The notes under the pieces are model-generated. The model made no database searches. It had not been told where the DNA came from and worked only from the letters and a program-made list of their open reading frames with translations. This document shows positions 44,149 through 54,091 of a DNA stretch of 64,000 nucleotides, piece after piece. A program made the translations under genes and the position numbers. Position 1 is the first letter of the stretch, and every line of letters starts with the position of its first letter. Source of the stretch: Burkholderia sp. Bp9142 (GTDB lineage Bacteria; Pseudomonadota; Gammaproteobacteria; Burkholderiales; Burkholderiaceae); the NCBI RefSeq assembly GCF_003853415.1, contig NZ_QTPP01000006.1, positions 62,001 to 126,000 on the forward strand, given 5' to 3'.

Positions 44149-45345
44149 TCAGGCCGCCCGCGTTTCGAGCACTTCCACCGCCGGCAGCTTCTTCCCCTCG
44201 AGGAACTCGAGGAAGGCGCCGCCGCCCGTCGAGATGTAGCTGACCTGGTCGTGGATGCCGTACTTCGCGATGGCCGCGAGCGTGTCGCCGCCGCCCGCGA
44301 TCGAGAACGCGGACGATTTGGCGATGGCTTCCGCGAGCGTCTTGGTACCGTTGCCGAACTGGTCGAACTCGAACACGCCGACCGGGCCGTTCCACACGAT
44401 CGTGCCGGCCTTCTCGAGCTGGCTGGCGAGCGCGCGGGCGGTGTCCGGGCCGATGTCGAGGATCATGTCGTCCGCTTCGATGTCGGCGACCTGCTTCACC
44501 GTGGCCACGGCCGTCGGCGAAAATTCCTTGGCCGTCACGACGTCGGTCGGGATCGGCACCGACGCGCCGCGCTCGCGCGCTTCGTCGATGATCGCCTTCG
44601 CCTCGGCGACGAGATCGGCTTCCGCAAGCGACTTGCCGATCGACAGGCCGGCCGCGAGCATGAACGTGTTCGCGATGCCGCCGCCGACGATCAGCTGGTC
44701 GACCTTCCCGGCCAGCGACTTGAGAATGGTCAGCTTGGTCGACACCTTCGAACCGGCGACGATCGCGACGAGCGGACGCGCCGGGTTGCCGAGCGCCTTG
44801 CCGAGCGCATCGAGTTCGGCGGCCAGCAGCGGGCCCGCGCACGCGACCGGCGCGTACTTCGCGATCCCGTGGGTGGTCGCTTCCGCGCGGTGCGCGGTGC
44901 CGAACGCGTCGTTCACGTACACGTCGCAGAGCTTCGCCATCTTCTGCGCGAGTTCGTCCGAATTCTTCTTCTCGCCCTTGTTCACGCGGCAGTTCTCGAG
45001 CAGCACGACCTGGCCCGGCGCGACGCTCACGCCGTTCTCGACCCAGTTCGAGACGAGCGGCACGTCGCGGCCGAGCAGTTCGGCGAGCCGCTTCGCGACC
45101 GGCGCGAGCGAGTCTTCCGGCTTGAATTCGCCTTCGGTCGGACGACCGAGGTGCGACGTGACCATCACCGCCGCGCCGGCGTCGAGCGCGGCCTGGATGG
45201 CCGGCACGGACGCGCGCACGCGCGTGTCTTCGGTGATGTTGCCCTGATCGTCCTGCGGGACGTTCAGGTCGGCGCGGATGAACACCCGCTTGCCGGCAAG
45301 CTGGCCGGCGGCGATCAGGTCGGTAAGACGCTTGACTTGGCTCAT
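44149..45345 (-). CDS. pgk: Phosphoglycerate kinase
   Basis: The 398-residue enzyme has R-A-D-L-N-V-P-Q-D near residue 24, H-L-G-R-P-T near 66, G-S-K-V-S-T-K near 199 and the C-terminal nucleotide loop G-G-G-D-T near 349. It transfers phosphate from 1,3-bisphosphoglycerate to ADP. It is the first glycolytic gene of the minus-strand block, so its 280-bp upstream gap should carry the main promoter. Confidence 0.95.
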   Translation of the reverse strand: MSQVKRLTDLIAAGQLAGKRVFIRADLNVPQDDQGNITEDTRVRASVPAIQAALDAGAAVMVTSHLGRPTEGEFKPEDSLAPVAKRLAELLGRDVPLVSNWVENGVSVAPGQVVLLENCRVNKGEKKNSDELAQKMAKLCDVYVNDAFGTAHRAEATTHGIAKYAPVACAGPLLAAELDALGKALGNPARPLVAIVAGSKVSTKLTILKSLAGKVDQLIVGGGIANTFMLAAGLSIGKSLAEADLVAEAKAIIDEARERGASVPIPTDVVTAKEFSPTAVATVKQVADIEADDMILDIGPDTARALASQLEKAGTIVWNGPVGVFEFDQFGNGTKTLAEAIAKSSAFSIAGGGDTLAAIAKYGIHDQVSYISTGGGAFLEFLEGKKLPAVEVLETRAA

Positions 45346-45559
45346 GTTGAACAGATTGAAGTAGTGGATGGGGAAAGGGGGTTCATGCTGGACGTGCGCG
45401 GGCTGCCGCGAAAAGGGCGCCGGATGCGGCCGTGGCTGGCGGATCGCATGACGCGCACGGGTAAAAATCTCGAACGGGCATTCTAGCCGATCCATCCGGC
45501 AGACTGACCCGTGCGGCGGCGAATTCCGCCTATTTGGGATCGGGCGCGGCCACCCACAC

Positions 45560-45578
45560 ATTGCTGCGACGCAACAAT
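45560..45578. promoter_or_regulatory. Dyad upstream of pgk
   Basis: ATTGCTGCG and CGCAACAAT around a single A pair at eight of nine positions. It lies 215 bases before the pgk start and 48 bases from the azlD stop, in the gap that should contain the promoter of the glycolytic genes. The binder is unknown. Confidence 0.35.
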
Positions 45579-45625
45579 GCGCGTGCACGAGCGACCGGCG
45601 CCCGATGGGCCGGCACGGCGGGTCG

Positions 45626-45949
45626 TCAGAAGATCAGGCGCAGCACGGTGAAGACGAGCATCCCGATGATGATCGTGCCGAGCATGCTGCGCCGCCACAA
45701 AAACCAGCCGAGGCCGGCGAGTGCCGCGTAGAACGGATGGTTGGACAGCGCGAACGACAGGCCGGCCGGCGTTTCGAGCACGTCGGGCAGCACGACCGCG
45801 ACGAGCGCGGCGGCCGGCGCGTAGCGCAGCGCGCGCTGCGCGCGCTCGGGCAGCACGGTGCGTTCGCCGCCGAGCAGGAACAGCGCGCGCGTGACGGCCG
45901 TGACGATCGTCATCCCGACGATCACGATCCAGATTTCCGTCGCGCTCAT
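45626..45949 (-). CDS. azlD: Branched-chain amino acid exporter small subunit (AzlD family)
   Basis: The 107-residue membrane protein has about four hydrophobic helices and the family pattern T-A-V-T-R-A-L-F near residue 17 and L-R-Y-A-P-A-A-A-L near 41. It works with AzlC as a two-part exporter of branched-chain amino acids. Its start overlaps the azlC stop (ATGA, 45946-45949). Confidence 0.9.
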   Translation of the reverse strand: MSATEIWIVIVGMTIVTAVTRALFLLGGERTVLPERAQRALRYAPAAALVAVVLPDVLETPAGLSFALSNHPFYAALAGLGWFLWRRSMLGTIIIGMLVFTVLRLIF

Positions 45950-46701
45950 TCGATTTCCTTTTCGTGCACGGTTTCGGTGCGGATGCGGCGCCAGTCCGCG
46001 CGTTCGACGAAGAAATCGGCCATGGAGCCGGCCGCCAGCGCGGCCAGCACCGCGATCGGCAGCGCGAGCCGGTACGGCAGGTCGAACGCGACCAGCGACA
46101 CGATGCCCGCGACCGCGACGGCCGCGAGCGTCGAGCGGTTCGCGACCGCCGACACCATGATCGGGATCAGCGCGAGCGTGCCGGCCAGTTCCAGCCCCCA
46201 GCTCGCGGGAAAGAAGCTCGCGAGCAGGATGCCGGCGAGCGACGACACCTGCCACGACGCCCAGCTCGCGAGCGCCATCCCCCAGAAGTACGCCTCCTTG
46301 CCCGGCACGTGGCCGTACGCAAAGCCCTGTTTCTGGAACAGCAGGTAGATCACGTCGCCGTTGAAATAGCCGATCGCGAGGCGCCGCCACAGCGGCAGGT
46401 AGGAAAAATGGGGAGCAAGCCCGGCGCTGAAGATCACGAAGCGCAGGTTGACCATCGCGGCCGTGAGCAGGATCGTCCAGATCGGCAGCTTCGCGACGAG
46501 GAGCGGCAGCACCGCGAGCTGCGACGAGCCGGCATAGACGAAGATCGACATCGCGCTCGCCTGGCCGAGCGTCATCACCGACTTGCTCATCGCGATGCCG
46601 GTGACGAGCCCCCACGACAGGATCGCCATCAATGTCGGGGAATAATCGCGCGCGCCCTGGATCAGCGCGAAGCGGTCGGTGGCGGACAATCGAGCGAGCA
46701 T
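45946..46701 (-). CDS. azlC: Branched-chain amino acid exporter large subunit (AzlC family)
   Basis: The 251-residue membrane protein follows the AzlC plan: G-A-R-D-Y-S-P-T near residue 13, F-V-Y-A-G-S-S-Q near 49, and N-L-R-F-V-I-F-S near 80. The ATG at 46701 gives the normal N-terminus but lacks a good ribosome-binding site; in-frame starts further upstream run through poor sequence. It is divergent from ilvE, the branched-chain aminotransferase, which supports a link to branched-chain amino acid balance. Confidence 0.9.
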   Translation of the reverse strand: MLARLSATDRFALIQGARDYSPTLMAILSWGLVTGIAMSKSVMTLGQASAMSIFVYAGSSQLAVLPLLVAKLPIWTILLTAAMVNLRFVIFSAGLAPHFSYLPLWRRLAIGYFNGDVIYLLFQKQGFAYGHVPGKEAYFWGMALASWASWQVSSLAGILLASFFPASWGLELAGTLALIPIMVSAVANRSTLAAVAVAGIVSLVAFDLPYRLALPIAVLAALAAGSMADFFVERADWRRIRTETVHEKEIE

Positions 46702-46909
46702 GGGAAGGCGGGCCGCAGCGGGCGGTTCGTCCGGGCTCCGGCGTCTCCCGCCGGCACGGCCCGTCGTTATTGGAATCGGTGCCGGACGATTATAGCCCCG
46801 GCCCTCGGCCGGCCGACCGGATCGACGCCAAATGACGCTAAAATAAGCGTCTTTCCGGCTCAACGCTGCACATAACCCGCTGCACACTACTGCTTCCCAG
46901 GAGAATCCT

Positions 46910-47833
46910 ATGTCAATGGCCGACCGCGACGGCAAGATCTGGATGGACGGCAAGCTGATCGACTGGCGCGACGCCAAGATCCACGTCCTGACCCATACGC
47001 TGCACTACGGCATGGGCGTCTTCGAAGGCGTGCGCGCGTACAAGACGGCCGACGGCAGCACCGCGATCTTCCGCCTGCGCGAGCACACCAAACGTCTGCT
47101 GAATTCCGCGAAGATCTTCCAGATGGACGTGCCGTTCGACCGGGAAACCCTCGAAGCCGCGCAGCTCGAGGTCGTGCGCGAGAACAAGCTCGAGTCGTGC
47201 TACCTGCGCCCGATCATCTGGGTCGGCTCGGAAAAGCTCGGCGTGTCCGCGAAGGGCAACACGATCCACGTCGCGATCGCCGCGTGGCCGTGGGGCGCGT
47301 ACCTCGGCGAGGAGGGCCTCGCGAAGGGCATCCGCGTGAAGACGTCGTCGTTCACGCGCCACCACGTGAACGTGTCGATGGTGCGCGCGAAAGCGTCGGG
47401 CTGGTACGTGAACTCGATCCTCGCGAACCAGGAAGCAACCGCCGACGGCTACGACGAAGCGCTGCTGCTCGACGTCGACGGCTACGTGTCGGAAGGCTCC
47501 GGCGAGAACTTCTTCCTGGTGAACAACGGCAAGCTGTACACGCCCGACCTGTCGTCGTGCCTCGACGGCATCACGCGCGACACGGTCATCACGCTCGCGA
47601 AGGACGCCGGCATCGAGGTGATCGAGAAGCGCATCACGCGCGACGAGGTCTACACGGCCGACGAGGCGTTCTTCACCGGCACGGCCGCCGAAGTCACGCC
47701 GATCCGCGAACTCGACAACCGCACGATCGGCAGCGGCGCGCGCGGCCCGGTCACGGAAAAGCTCCAGTCGGCGTTTTTCGATATCGTGTCGGGCAAGAAC
47801 GCGAAGTACGCGCACTGGCTGACGAAGGTCTGA
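46910..47833 (+). CDS. ilvE: Branched-chain amino acid aminotransferase
   Basis: A 307-residue fold-type IV PLP enzyme. The opening G-K-I-W-M-D-G-K-L, then H-Y-G-M-G-V-F-E-G near residue 33, the PLP lysine in R-A-K-A-S-G near 159, and E-G-S-G-E-N-F-F near 192 are all typical of IlvE. It exchanges amino groups between glutamate and leucine, isoleucine or valine. The start follows CAGGAGA. It is divergent from azlCD, with a hairpin at 46834-46851 between them. A small zinc-finger gene follows after 50 bases. Confidence 0.95.
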   Translation: MSMADRDGKIWMDGKLIDWRDAKIHVLTHTLHYGMGVFEGVRAYKTADGSTAIFRLREHTKRLLNSAKIFQMDVPFDRETLEAAQLEVVRENKLESCYLRPIIWVGSEKLGVSAKGNTIHVAIAAWPWGAYLGEEGLAKGIRVKTSSFTRHHVNVSMVRAKASGWYVNSILANQEATADGYDEALLLDVDGYVSEGSGENFFLVNNGKLYTPDLSSCLDGITRDTVITLAKDAGIEVIEKRITRDEVYTADEAFFTGTAAEVTPIRELDNRTIGSGARGPVTEKLQSAFFDIVSGKNAKYAHWLTKV

Positions 47834-47883
47834 GCGCGCCGCGCCACCGACCGCCCCACAAAAGAGTGATAAGAGAAAGTCTC

Positions 47884-48078
47884 ATGAGTGAAATCAAGGA
47901 AATGCCGCTGGTCGAGCTGACGGCCAAGGATCTCCCCGCCTACTGCCCGAACCCGGCCATGGCGCGCTGGAGCGCGCACCCGCGCGTGTTCATCGACGTG
48001 TCGCACGGCGAGGCACGCTGCCCGTACTGCGGCACGCGCTACAAGCTGCGCGACGGCGAGGTGGTCAAGGGCCATTGA
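47884..48078 (+). CDS. Small zinc-finger (zf-CHCC family) protein
   Basis: The 64-residue protein has the zf-CHCC pattern: Cys in A-Y-C-P-N-P, His in V-S-H-G-E-A, and C-P-Y-C-G-T-R-Y. The related NDUFS6-type subunit binds zinc in complex I, but the bacterial stand-alone role is not established. It lies 50 bases after ilvE on the same strand and 136 bases before waaF. Confidence 0.88.
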   Translation: MSEIKEMPLVELTAKDLPAYCPNPAMARWSAHPRVFIDVSHGEARCPYCGTRYKLRDGEVVKGH

Positions 48079-48214
48079 GCCCGGCCGGGCCCGCGGGCCC
48101 GCCGCACGCGAGGCGGCGCAGCCGGAGCCCCGGCGCGCCGCCCTTTTCCTGTTCTGACAACCCGAACGCGGTGCATGCGCGCCGTGCTTCATTACGACAT
48201 CGGAAGTCGACTTG

Positions 48215-49252
48215 ATGCGTCGAGCGCTGGTTATCGCACCGAACTGGATCGGTGACGCATTGATGGCGCAGCCGCTTTTTGCGCTGCTGAAGAAGCTCCA
48301 TCCCCGCATCGCGATCGATGCCGTCGCACCCACCTGGGTCGCGCCCGTGCTCGAGCGGATGCCCGAGATCCACGATGTCTACGCGACCGACCTCGCGCAC
48401 GGCAAGCTGCAGTTGCTGCGTCGCTGGCAGCTCGCGAGCGACCTGCGCGACGTCGGCTACGACGCAGCGTACGTGCTGCCGAATTCGCTGAAGTCCGCGG
48501 TGATCCCGTGGCTCGCGAACATCCCGCTGCGGATCGGCTATACCGGCGAGCACCGCTACGGCCTGCTGAACGTGCGGCACGCGAACCCCGACAAGTCGGC
48601 CGAGCGTCCGCCGATGACGACCCACTACGCGGCGCTCGCCTATGCGCCGGGCGCGAAGCTGCCCGAGTCGATGAAGACGCTGCCCGCGCCGCGCCTCGAC
48701 GCCGACCTGAACGAGACGGCGCGCGTGTCCGCGCGTTTCAATCTCGATACGCGCAAGCCGCTCGTCGTGTTCTGCCCCGGCGCGGAATACGGCCCGGCCA
48801 AGCGCTGGCCGCCCGAGCACTTCGCGACGCTCGCGACGATCGTTCACCAGTCGTTCCCGTACACGCAGATCGTCGCGCTCGGCTCGCAGAAGGACGCCGC
48901 CGCCGCACAGGCGATCGCCGACCACGCGCCGAACGTGCGCAACCTGTGCGGGCAGACGTCGCTGTCCGAGGCGTGCGCGCTGATCGCGCGCGCGAACGCG
49001 GTCGTGACCAACGATTCGGGGCTGATGCACGTCGCCGCCGCGCTGCGCCGGCCGCTCGTCGCCCTGTACGGATCGACCGATCCGCGCCACACCCCTCCGC
49101 TGTCGGAGCTGGCGAAGGTACAATGGTTGCATCTCGAATGCAGTCCCTGCTTCGAACGCGAGTGCCCGCTCGGCCATCTGAACTGCCTGCGCGAACTCGG
49201 TCCCGAGCAGGTATTCGGCGATTTGCGCGGCATGCTCGTCGGGCAGCGCTGA
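48215..49252 (+). CDS. waaF: ADP-heptose:LPS heptosyltransferase II
   Basis: A 345-residue glycosyltransferase family 9 protein. The N-terminus has V-I-A-P-N-W-I-G-D-A-L-M, and the ADP-heptose-binding part has F-C-P-G-A-E-Y-G-P-A-K-R-W-P near residue 188 and T-N-D-S-G-L-M-H-V-A-A near 263. It adds the second heptose to the LPS inner core on the cytoplasmic face of the inner membrane. The ATG at 48215 is preferred over the TTG three bases before it. Confidence 0.94.
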   Translation: MRRALVIAPNWIGDALMAQPLFALLKKLHPRIAIDAVAPTWVAPVLERMPEIHDVYATDLAHGKLQLLRRWQLASDLRDVGYDAAYVLPNSLKSAVIPWLANIPLRIGYTGEHRYGLLNVRHANPDKSAERPPMTTHYAALAYAPGAKLPESMKTLPAPRLDADLNETARVSARFNLDTRKPLVVFCPGAEYGPAKRWPPEHFATLATIVHQSFPYTQIVALGSQKDAAAAQAIADHAPNVRNLCGQTSLSEACALIARANAVVTNDSGLMHVAAALRRPLVALYGSTDPRHTPPLSELAKVQWLHLECSPCFERECPLGHLNCLRELGPEQVFGDLRGMLVGQR

Positions 49253-49367
49253 CCCTGACCGGCAGCGTCGCACGACGCGCCGGGCAATCCGATTCACCGG
49301 TGTACGGCAGCCCCATCCGGGCCGCCGTGCTGAATACGGCGCGCGACGCGCGCGAGAGATAACCCCG

Positions 49368-49814
49368 ATGCCACGTTTTGCCCGCCTCTTCGAAGCCGCT
49401 GCCGATACGCTGAACGCCTACTACCAGGCCGTCGCCGATGCCAATCTCGACGCGCTGCTGGGGTTGTGGATCGACGAGGACTTCGCCAGCTGCGTCTGGG
49501 CCGATGGCGAGCATCTGCACGGCCTCGACCAGATCCGCAGCGGGCTGGCCAACCGGCTCGCGACGCGTCCGGTGACGATCGAGCCGCTCGACATCCGCGT
49601 ATACGACAGTCTCGGCACCGTCGTCTATACGATCGCCGAAGCGCATCAGCAGGCCGACCTGACGACCGAACCCGACATGGTTTTCGCGACGTACGTGATG
49701 ATTCACGAACGCGGCGAGTGGCGCATCGCGCATATTCACGCGAGCCCGATTCCCGAACAAGCGGCCGGACAATTCGCCGCGAAGATCCGTCACGGGCAGG
49801 GTCCGCTGCACTGA
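49368..49814 (+). CDS. NTF2/SnoaL-like small protein
   Basis: The 148-residue protein has a nuclear-transport-factor-2-like cone fold pattern: an N-terminal helix with A-D-T-L-N-A-Y-Y-Q-A-V-A-D-A-N-L-D, then L-W-I-D-E-D-F and the late strands F-A-T-Y-V-M-I-H-E-R-G-E-W-R-I-A-H-I-H. Members include enzymes and binding proteins. No function can be assigned. It follows waaF by 115 bases and precedes an alpha/beta hydrolase by 33 bases. Confidence 0.8.
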   Translation: MPRFARLFEAAADTLNAYYQAVADANLDALLGLWIDEDFASCVWADGEHLHGLDQIRSGLANRLATRPVTIEPLDIRVYDSLGTVVYTIAEAHQQADLTTEPDMVFATYVMIHERGEWRIAHIHASPIPEQAAGQFAAKIRHGQGPLH

Positions 49815-49847
49815 CGAAGAACGAAGCAACGCATTAGCGGGGCGATC

Positions 49848-50885
49848 ATGAGTACGGCTTCTCCGCCCACCTCGCCGCTGACCGGGGCCCCGGCCCCCGA
49901 CGACGATTCACTGCGCTATCGCGCACCACGCTGGCTGCCGAACAGCCATGCGCAAACCATCGTGCCGGCGCTGTTCGCACGGCGCCCGGCGGTCGCCTAC
50001 CGGCGCGAGCGATGGGAAACCCCCGACCACGACTTCATCGATCTCGACTGGGTCGCGCACCTCGACAGCGCCGCGCCGCCGCCCGACGCGCCGCTGTTCG
50101 TGCTGTTCCACGGTCTCGAAGGCAGTTCCGGCTCGCACTATGCGCTGGCGATGATGGCCGCCGCGCGCGCGAAGGGCTGGCACGCGGTCGTCCCGCACTT
50201 TCGCAGCTGCAGCGGCGAGCTCAACCGGCAGCCCCGCTTCTACCATCTCGCCGACAGCGCCGAAGTCGACTGGATCCTGCGCCGGCTCGCCGCGCAGCAT
50301 CGCGGGCCGGTCGTCGCGGCCGGCGTGTCGCTCGGCGGCAACGTGCTGCTGCGCTGGCTCGGCGAGCACCGCAGCGACACGTCGATCGTGCACGCCGCCG
50401 CCGCGATCTCGACGCCGATCGACGTGCATGCGGGCGGCCGCGCGCTGTCGCAGGGCTTCGCGATGATCTATACGCGCAGCTTCCTGAAGACGCTGAAGCG
50501 CAAGGCGCTCGCGAAGCTCGACCAGTATCCGGGGCTGTTCGACCGCGACGCGATGCTGCAGGCCGTGACGATGCGCGACTTCGACGAGGTCGTGACCGCG
50601 CCGCTGCACGGCTTCGCGAACGCCGACGACTACTGGACCCAGGCCACGACGCGCCCGCTGCTGCCCGCAATCGACGTGCCCACGCTGATCCTCAACGCCC
50701 GCAACGATCCGTTCCTGCCCGAATCCGCGCTGCCGAGCGCCGCCGACGTGTCGCCGGCCGTCGAGCTCGACCAGCCCGCGGCCGGCGGCCATGCGGGATT
50801 CATGACCGGGCCGTTCCCCGGCCGCCTCGACTGGCTGTCGGCGCGGGTGTTCGGCTATTGCTCGAAATTCGTCGACCATGGATGA
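49848..50885 (+). CDS. YheT-family alpha/beta hydrolase
   Basis: The 345-residue protein has the YheT/ABHD1-3 pattern: P-N-S-H-A-Q-T-I near residue 28, H-G-L-E-G-S-S-G-S-H-Y near 89, the nucleophile elbow G-V-S-L-G-G-N near 160, an Asp in N-A-R-N-D-P-F near 286 and a His in G-G-H-A-G-F near 311. It is a predicted esterase or lipase. It overlaps the next gene by eight bases. Confidence 0.9.
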   Translation: MSTASPPTSPLTGAPAPDDDSLRYRAPRWLPNSHAQTIVPALFARRPAVAYRRERWETPDHDFIDLDWVAHLDSAAPPPDAPLFVLFHGLEGSSGSHYALAMMAAARAKGWHAVVPHFRSCSGELNRQPRFYHLADSAEVDWILRRLAAQHRGPVVAAGVSLGGNVLLRWLGEHRSDTSIVHAAAAISTPIDVHAGGRALSQGFAMIYTRSFLKTLKRKALAKLDQYPGLFDRDAMLQAVTMRDFDEVVTAPLHGFANADDYWTQATTRPLLPAIDVPTLILNARNDPFLPESALPSAADVSPAVELDQPAAGGHAGFMTGPFPGRLDWLSARVFGYCSKFVDHG

Positions 50886-51483
50886 CATCGTCAGGCAGGC
50901 CCTCGCCAAGTGGCCGAACGTCCCGCATTGCACCGGCTGGCTGCTGCTCGACCGGCGCGGCGAGTGGCGGCTGCGCGACGACGCCGCGCAGGCCGCCGGC
51001 GCGCTCGGCTCGCCGATCCGGCATGCGGCGCTCAATGCGTTCATCGGACGCAACTACGAATGCGATGCGCACGGCCAATGGTTCTTCCAGAACGGGCCGC
51101 AGCGCGTGTACGTCGAGCTCGCCTATACACCGTGGGTCGTGCGCCTGGCCGAACGCGACGGAGCGCTCACGCTGACCGACCAGACCGGTGCGCCGTTCGA
51201 GCCGGACGCCGCGTGGCTCGACGATGCGGGCGGCGTGCTGTTCCGTGCGGCGGGCACGCCGCCGCGCATCGCGGCCCTGCACGACCACGACCTCGGCCTG
51301 TTCGCCGATCATGCGGACTTCGACGCGACGCCGCCCATGCTGCGCTGGCGCGGCCGGCACCCGCTGCCGCTCGGCGACGTCGCCTGCGCCGACGTGCCGG
51401 CAGCGTTCGGCTTCGTCGCGAGTCCCGCGCAGCGGGCGCGGCGCGACACGCCGGATGGCGGCACCGGCAGCGTCGAAAGCTGA
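50878..51483 (+). CDS. Conserved hypothetical protein, translationally coupled to the hydrolase gene
   Basis: I do not recognise this 201-residue protein. It starts M-D-D-I-V-R-Q-A-L-A-K-W-P-N-V-P inside the end of the hydrolase gene, so expression is coupled. It has an N-terminal segment with W-L-L-L-D-R-R-G-E-W-R-L, N-A-F-I-G-R-N-Y near residue 50 and W-F-F-Q-N-G-P-Q-R-V-Y-V. It has no signal peptide or membrane segment. Its first two thirds look like a conserved soluble domain; the C-terminal tail is low in complexity. It converges on the M48 protease gene. Confidence 0.75.
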   Translation: MDDIVRQALAKWPNVPHCTGWLLLDRRGEWRLRDDAAQAAGALGSPIRHAALNAFIGRNYECDAHGQWFFQNGPQRVYVELAYTPWVVRLAERDGALTLTDQTGAPFEPDAAWLDDAGGVLFRAAGTPPRIAALHDHDLGLFADHADFDATPPMLRWRGRHPLPLGDVACADVPAAFGFVASPAQRARRDTPDGGTGSVES

Positions 51484-51513
51484 AGCGCGACCGCCCTGTC
51501 CGCCTGACGGCCG

Positions 51514-53211
51514 CTATCCGCGGCCGTTCTTCTCGTCCTCGCGCTCTTCCTTGTAGCGCGCCTCGAACTCCAGCAGCCGCGCGCCGATGATCGACTGGTC
51601 GTAGAACGACACGTCCTTCGCGTCGCGCGCCTCCTTCAGCTGGCGAATCGCCGACGGCCAGGCGCCGTCGAGCGCCAGCTTTTCCGCGAGCGCACGGCGC
51701 CGCGCGAGCACGTCGCCCCGGCCGTCGCTCGCCTTCGCGAGGTAGTCCCACCAGTCCGGCTGGTCGGGGTCCGCCTGCGCCTGCGTGCGGGCGAGCGCCT
51801 GCGCTTCGGCGAAGCGGCGCGCGGCGATCAGCGCCTGCAGGTGCGCGACGATCGCCGCGTGCGACGCCGGCCAGCGCCGCTGCGCGAGCGCCGCGAGCCG
51901 CACCGCGTCGTCGGTCCGGCCCGCGCGGCGGGCGATGTCAGCGGCAAGCACGTCGAGGCTCGGCGAACGCGTCGCCGGATCGTCCGCGTGCCGCTCGCGT
52001 GCGTCGAACGCCGTGCGGGCCGACGCGAGCGCCTTGTCGGCCGCGTCGTACTGGCCGAGCAGCGTGTTCGCGAGCGCGATCCCGTACGCGTTCGCCGCGA
52101 CGTTCGGCGCCGTGCGATCGTCGATCTCGAGCTGCATCCGGCGCGCCTCCGCCGCGATGTCGTTCGGCGCGCGGTTCTGCAGAATGCGCAGCCGCGCGCG
52201 CACGAAGCCGTATTCGGGCGACTGGCGCGGCTGCCGGTACGGCGCGCGGCGCGCGCGATCCTCCATGTCGGCGATCCGCTCGCCCGTCAGCGGGTGCGTG
52301 CGCGCATAGGCCGGCACGCCCGCGTCGCCCATCGACGCGCGCTCGAGCCGCTCGAAGAAGCCCGGCATCCCGTACGGGTCGTAACCGGCGCCGGCGAGCA
52401 GCTGAAAGCCGACGCGATCGGCCTCGCGCTCGGCCGTACGCGAGAAGCGCAGCTGGTTGTCGACCGCATACGCCTGCCCGCCCATCGCGATCGCGCTGCC
52501 GAGATCGCCGCTGCGCGCGAGCACGCCCGCCAGCACGCCGAGCAGCATCGTCGCGAGCGCGGTGTAGCCGGTCTTCTCGTTCGCGCCGATCATCCGCGCG
52601 ATGTGCCGCTGCAGCACGTGGCCCATCTCGTGGCCGACCACCGATGCGAGTTCGGACTCGGTTTGCGTCGTGACGACCAGTCCGCTGTTGATGCCGATGA
52701 AGCCGCCCGGCATCGAGAACGCGTTGATCTGCGGATCGCGCACCGGGAACAGGTCGAAGTCCGGTGTGTAGTAGCCGCCGATGTAGCGCGCCGCGGCAGC
52801 CGCCGCGAGCCGCGTCGCCATCGCGTTCAGGTAGTCGCGCACGAGCCAGTCGTCGAGGTAGTCCGGGTCGCGCCGCACCTCGCGCATCACGCGCTCGCCG
52901 AGACGACGCTCGGCCTGCGGCGTCAGCGAACCGCCGGAGCCGTCGCCGAGGTCGGGCAGTTCCAGCGCGCGCAGCGGTGCGCGCAGGCTCGCGACCGGCG
53001 CGGACGCGCCGTCGGCGCCGGAGAACCGGCTTTCCGCGCCGCCGTAGGTGCCAAATACGCCGGTCGCGATGCCGGACGGCACCGTGGAGATCGTCGGCGC
53101 AGCGCCGGCCGCCGGCTCGAGCGGCAGCGCGGACGTGCGCTGTGCGTAGCCGCTCGGCGGCACCGCGAGCGCCGCCGACAGCAACACGGCAAGCAACTGT
53201 TTGACACGCAT
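51514..53211 (-). CDS. Periplasmic M48 metalloprotease with TPR region (BepA/YfgC-like)
   Basis: The 565-residue protein has a signal peptide (M-R-V-K-Q-L-L-A-V-L-L-S-A-A-L-A). The zinc-protease motif H-E-M-G-H lies near residue 190, with the third ligand in T-A-E-R-E-A-D-R near 255. The remainder is a helical repeat region like the TPR half of BepA. BepA assists assembly and quality control of outer-membrane proteins such as LptD. The ATG at 53211 gives the signal peptide; an in-frame frame extending to 53703 overlaps moaC and is spurious. It is divergent from moaC. Confidence 0.92.
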   Translation of the reverse strand: MRVKQLLAVLLSAALAVPPSGYAQRTSALPLEPAAGAAPTISTVPSGIATGVFGTYGGAESRFSGADGASAPVASLRAPLRALELPDLGDGSGGSLTPQAERRLGERVMREVRRDPDYLDDWLVRDYLNAMATRLAAAAAARYIGGYYTPDFDLFPVRDPQINAFSMPGGFIGINSGLVVTTQTESELASVVGHEMGHVLQRHIARMIGANEKTGYTALATMLLGVLAGVLARSGDLGSAIAMGGQAYAVDNQLRFSRTAEREADRVGFQLLAGAGYDPYGMPGFFERLERASMGDAGVPAYARTHPLTGERIADMEDRARRAPYRQPRQSPEYGFVRARLRILQNRAPNDIAAEARRMQLEIDDRTAPNVAANAYGIALANTLLGQYDAADKALASARTAFDARERHADDPATRSPSLDVLAADIARRAGRTDDAVRLAALAQRRWPASHAAIVAHLQALIAARRFAEAQALARTQAQADPDQPDWWDYLAKASDGRGDVLARRRALAEKLALDGAWPSAIRQLKEARDAKDVSFYDQSIIGARLLEFEARYKEEREDEKNGRG

Positions 53212-53485
53212 GGCAGCTTGAAGGCGACGCCGTCCCGCGCGCCGGGCGCGCATTGCGGCGTTTGGTCTGAATATTCGGGTCATTGTACCGGTGCGATCTC
53301 GACTGTCCCGTGCGGCGGACACGCCGCCTGCGCTTCTGGCGTCGCGGATGCCACTGCTATGATAGGCGCCCGTTGTAACGTTGCATCGGATCGGGAAGCG
53401 AATACCGGATTCAACGCCCCGGCCGATCGTGAAACAGGATCGAGGAACGTGCTCGCGCGCGCCCTCCGTTCCGCTGGAGCATGAC

Positions 53486-53974
53486 ATGTCAGGACTTACC
53501 CATTTCGACGCCGCCGGCCACGCGCACATGGTCGACGTCGGCGGCAAGCAGGAAACGCAACGCATCGCGATCGCGCGCGGCACGATCCGGATGCTGCCGG
53601 CGACGTTCGCACTGGTCCGCGACGGCAAGGCGAAGAAAGGCGACGTGCTCGGCGTCGCGCGCATCGCCGCGATCCAGGGCGCGAAGCGCACCGCCGACCT
53701 CATTCCGCTGTGTCACCCGCTCGCGCTGACGCGCGTGGCCGTCGACTTCGAACTCGACGACGCGCTGCCGGGCGTGCACTGCGTCGCGCAGGTCGAGACG
53801 TTCGGGCGGACCGGGGTCGAGATGGAAGCGCTGACCGCCGTGCAGGTCGGGCTGCTGACCGTGTACGACATGTGCAAGGCGGTCGATCGCGGGATGGTGA
53901 TCACCGACGTGAGCGTCAGGGAGAAGCGTGGCGGGAAGTCGGGGGACTGGAAGGCCGAAGGCGCCGCCGGCTGA
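53486..53974 (+). CDS. moaC: Cyclic pyranopterin monophosphate synthase
   Basis: The 162-residue protein has the MoaC signatures [12 protein letters not shown] near residue 65, [10 protein letters not shown] near 108 and Y-D-M-C-K-A-V-D near 130. It acts after MoaA in molybdenum cofactor synthesis. The ATG at 53486 follows TGGAGC; an upstream start at 53381 is not supported. The vgrG gene begins 117 bases downstream. Confidence 0.95.
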   Translation: MSGLTHFDAAGHAHMVDVGGKQETQRIAIARGTIRMLPATFALVRDGKAKKGDVLGVARIAAIQGAKRTADLIPLCHPLALTRVAVDFELDDALPGVHCVAQVETFGRTGVEMEALTAVQVGLLTVYDMCKAVDRGMVITDVSVREKRGGKSGDWKAEGAAG

Positions 53975-54091
53975 CCGGTCGGCACCCTGTCGGCCGGCAA
54001 ATTCGGGATACCGCCCGTTTATCTCATACAATTACCGGATTCCGCACGAGAGAGCGTGCGACCAGCACAACAAAAAGAGTGAGCCCTGGTG

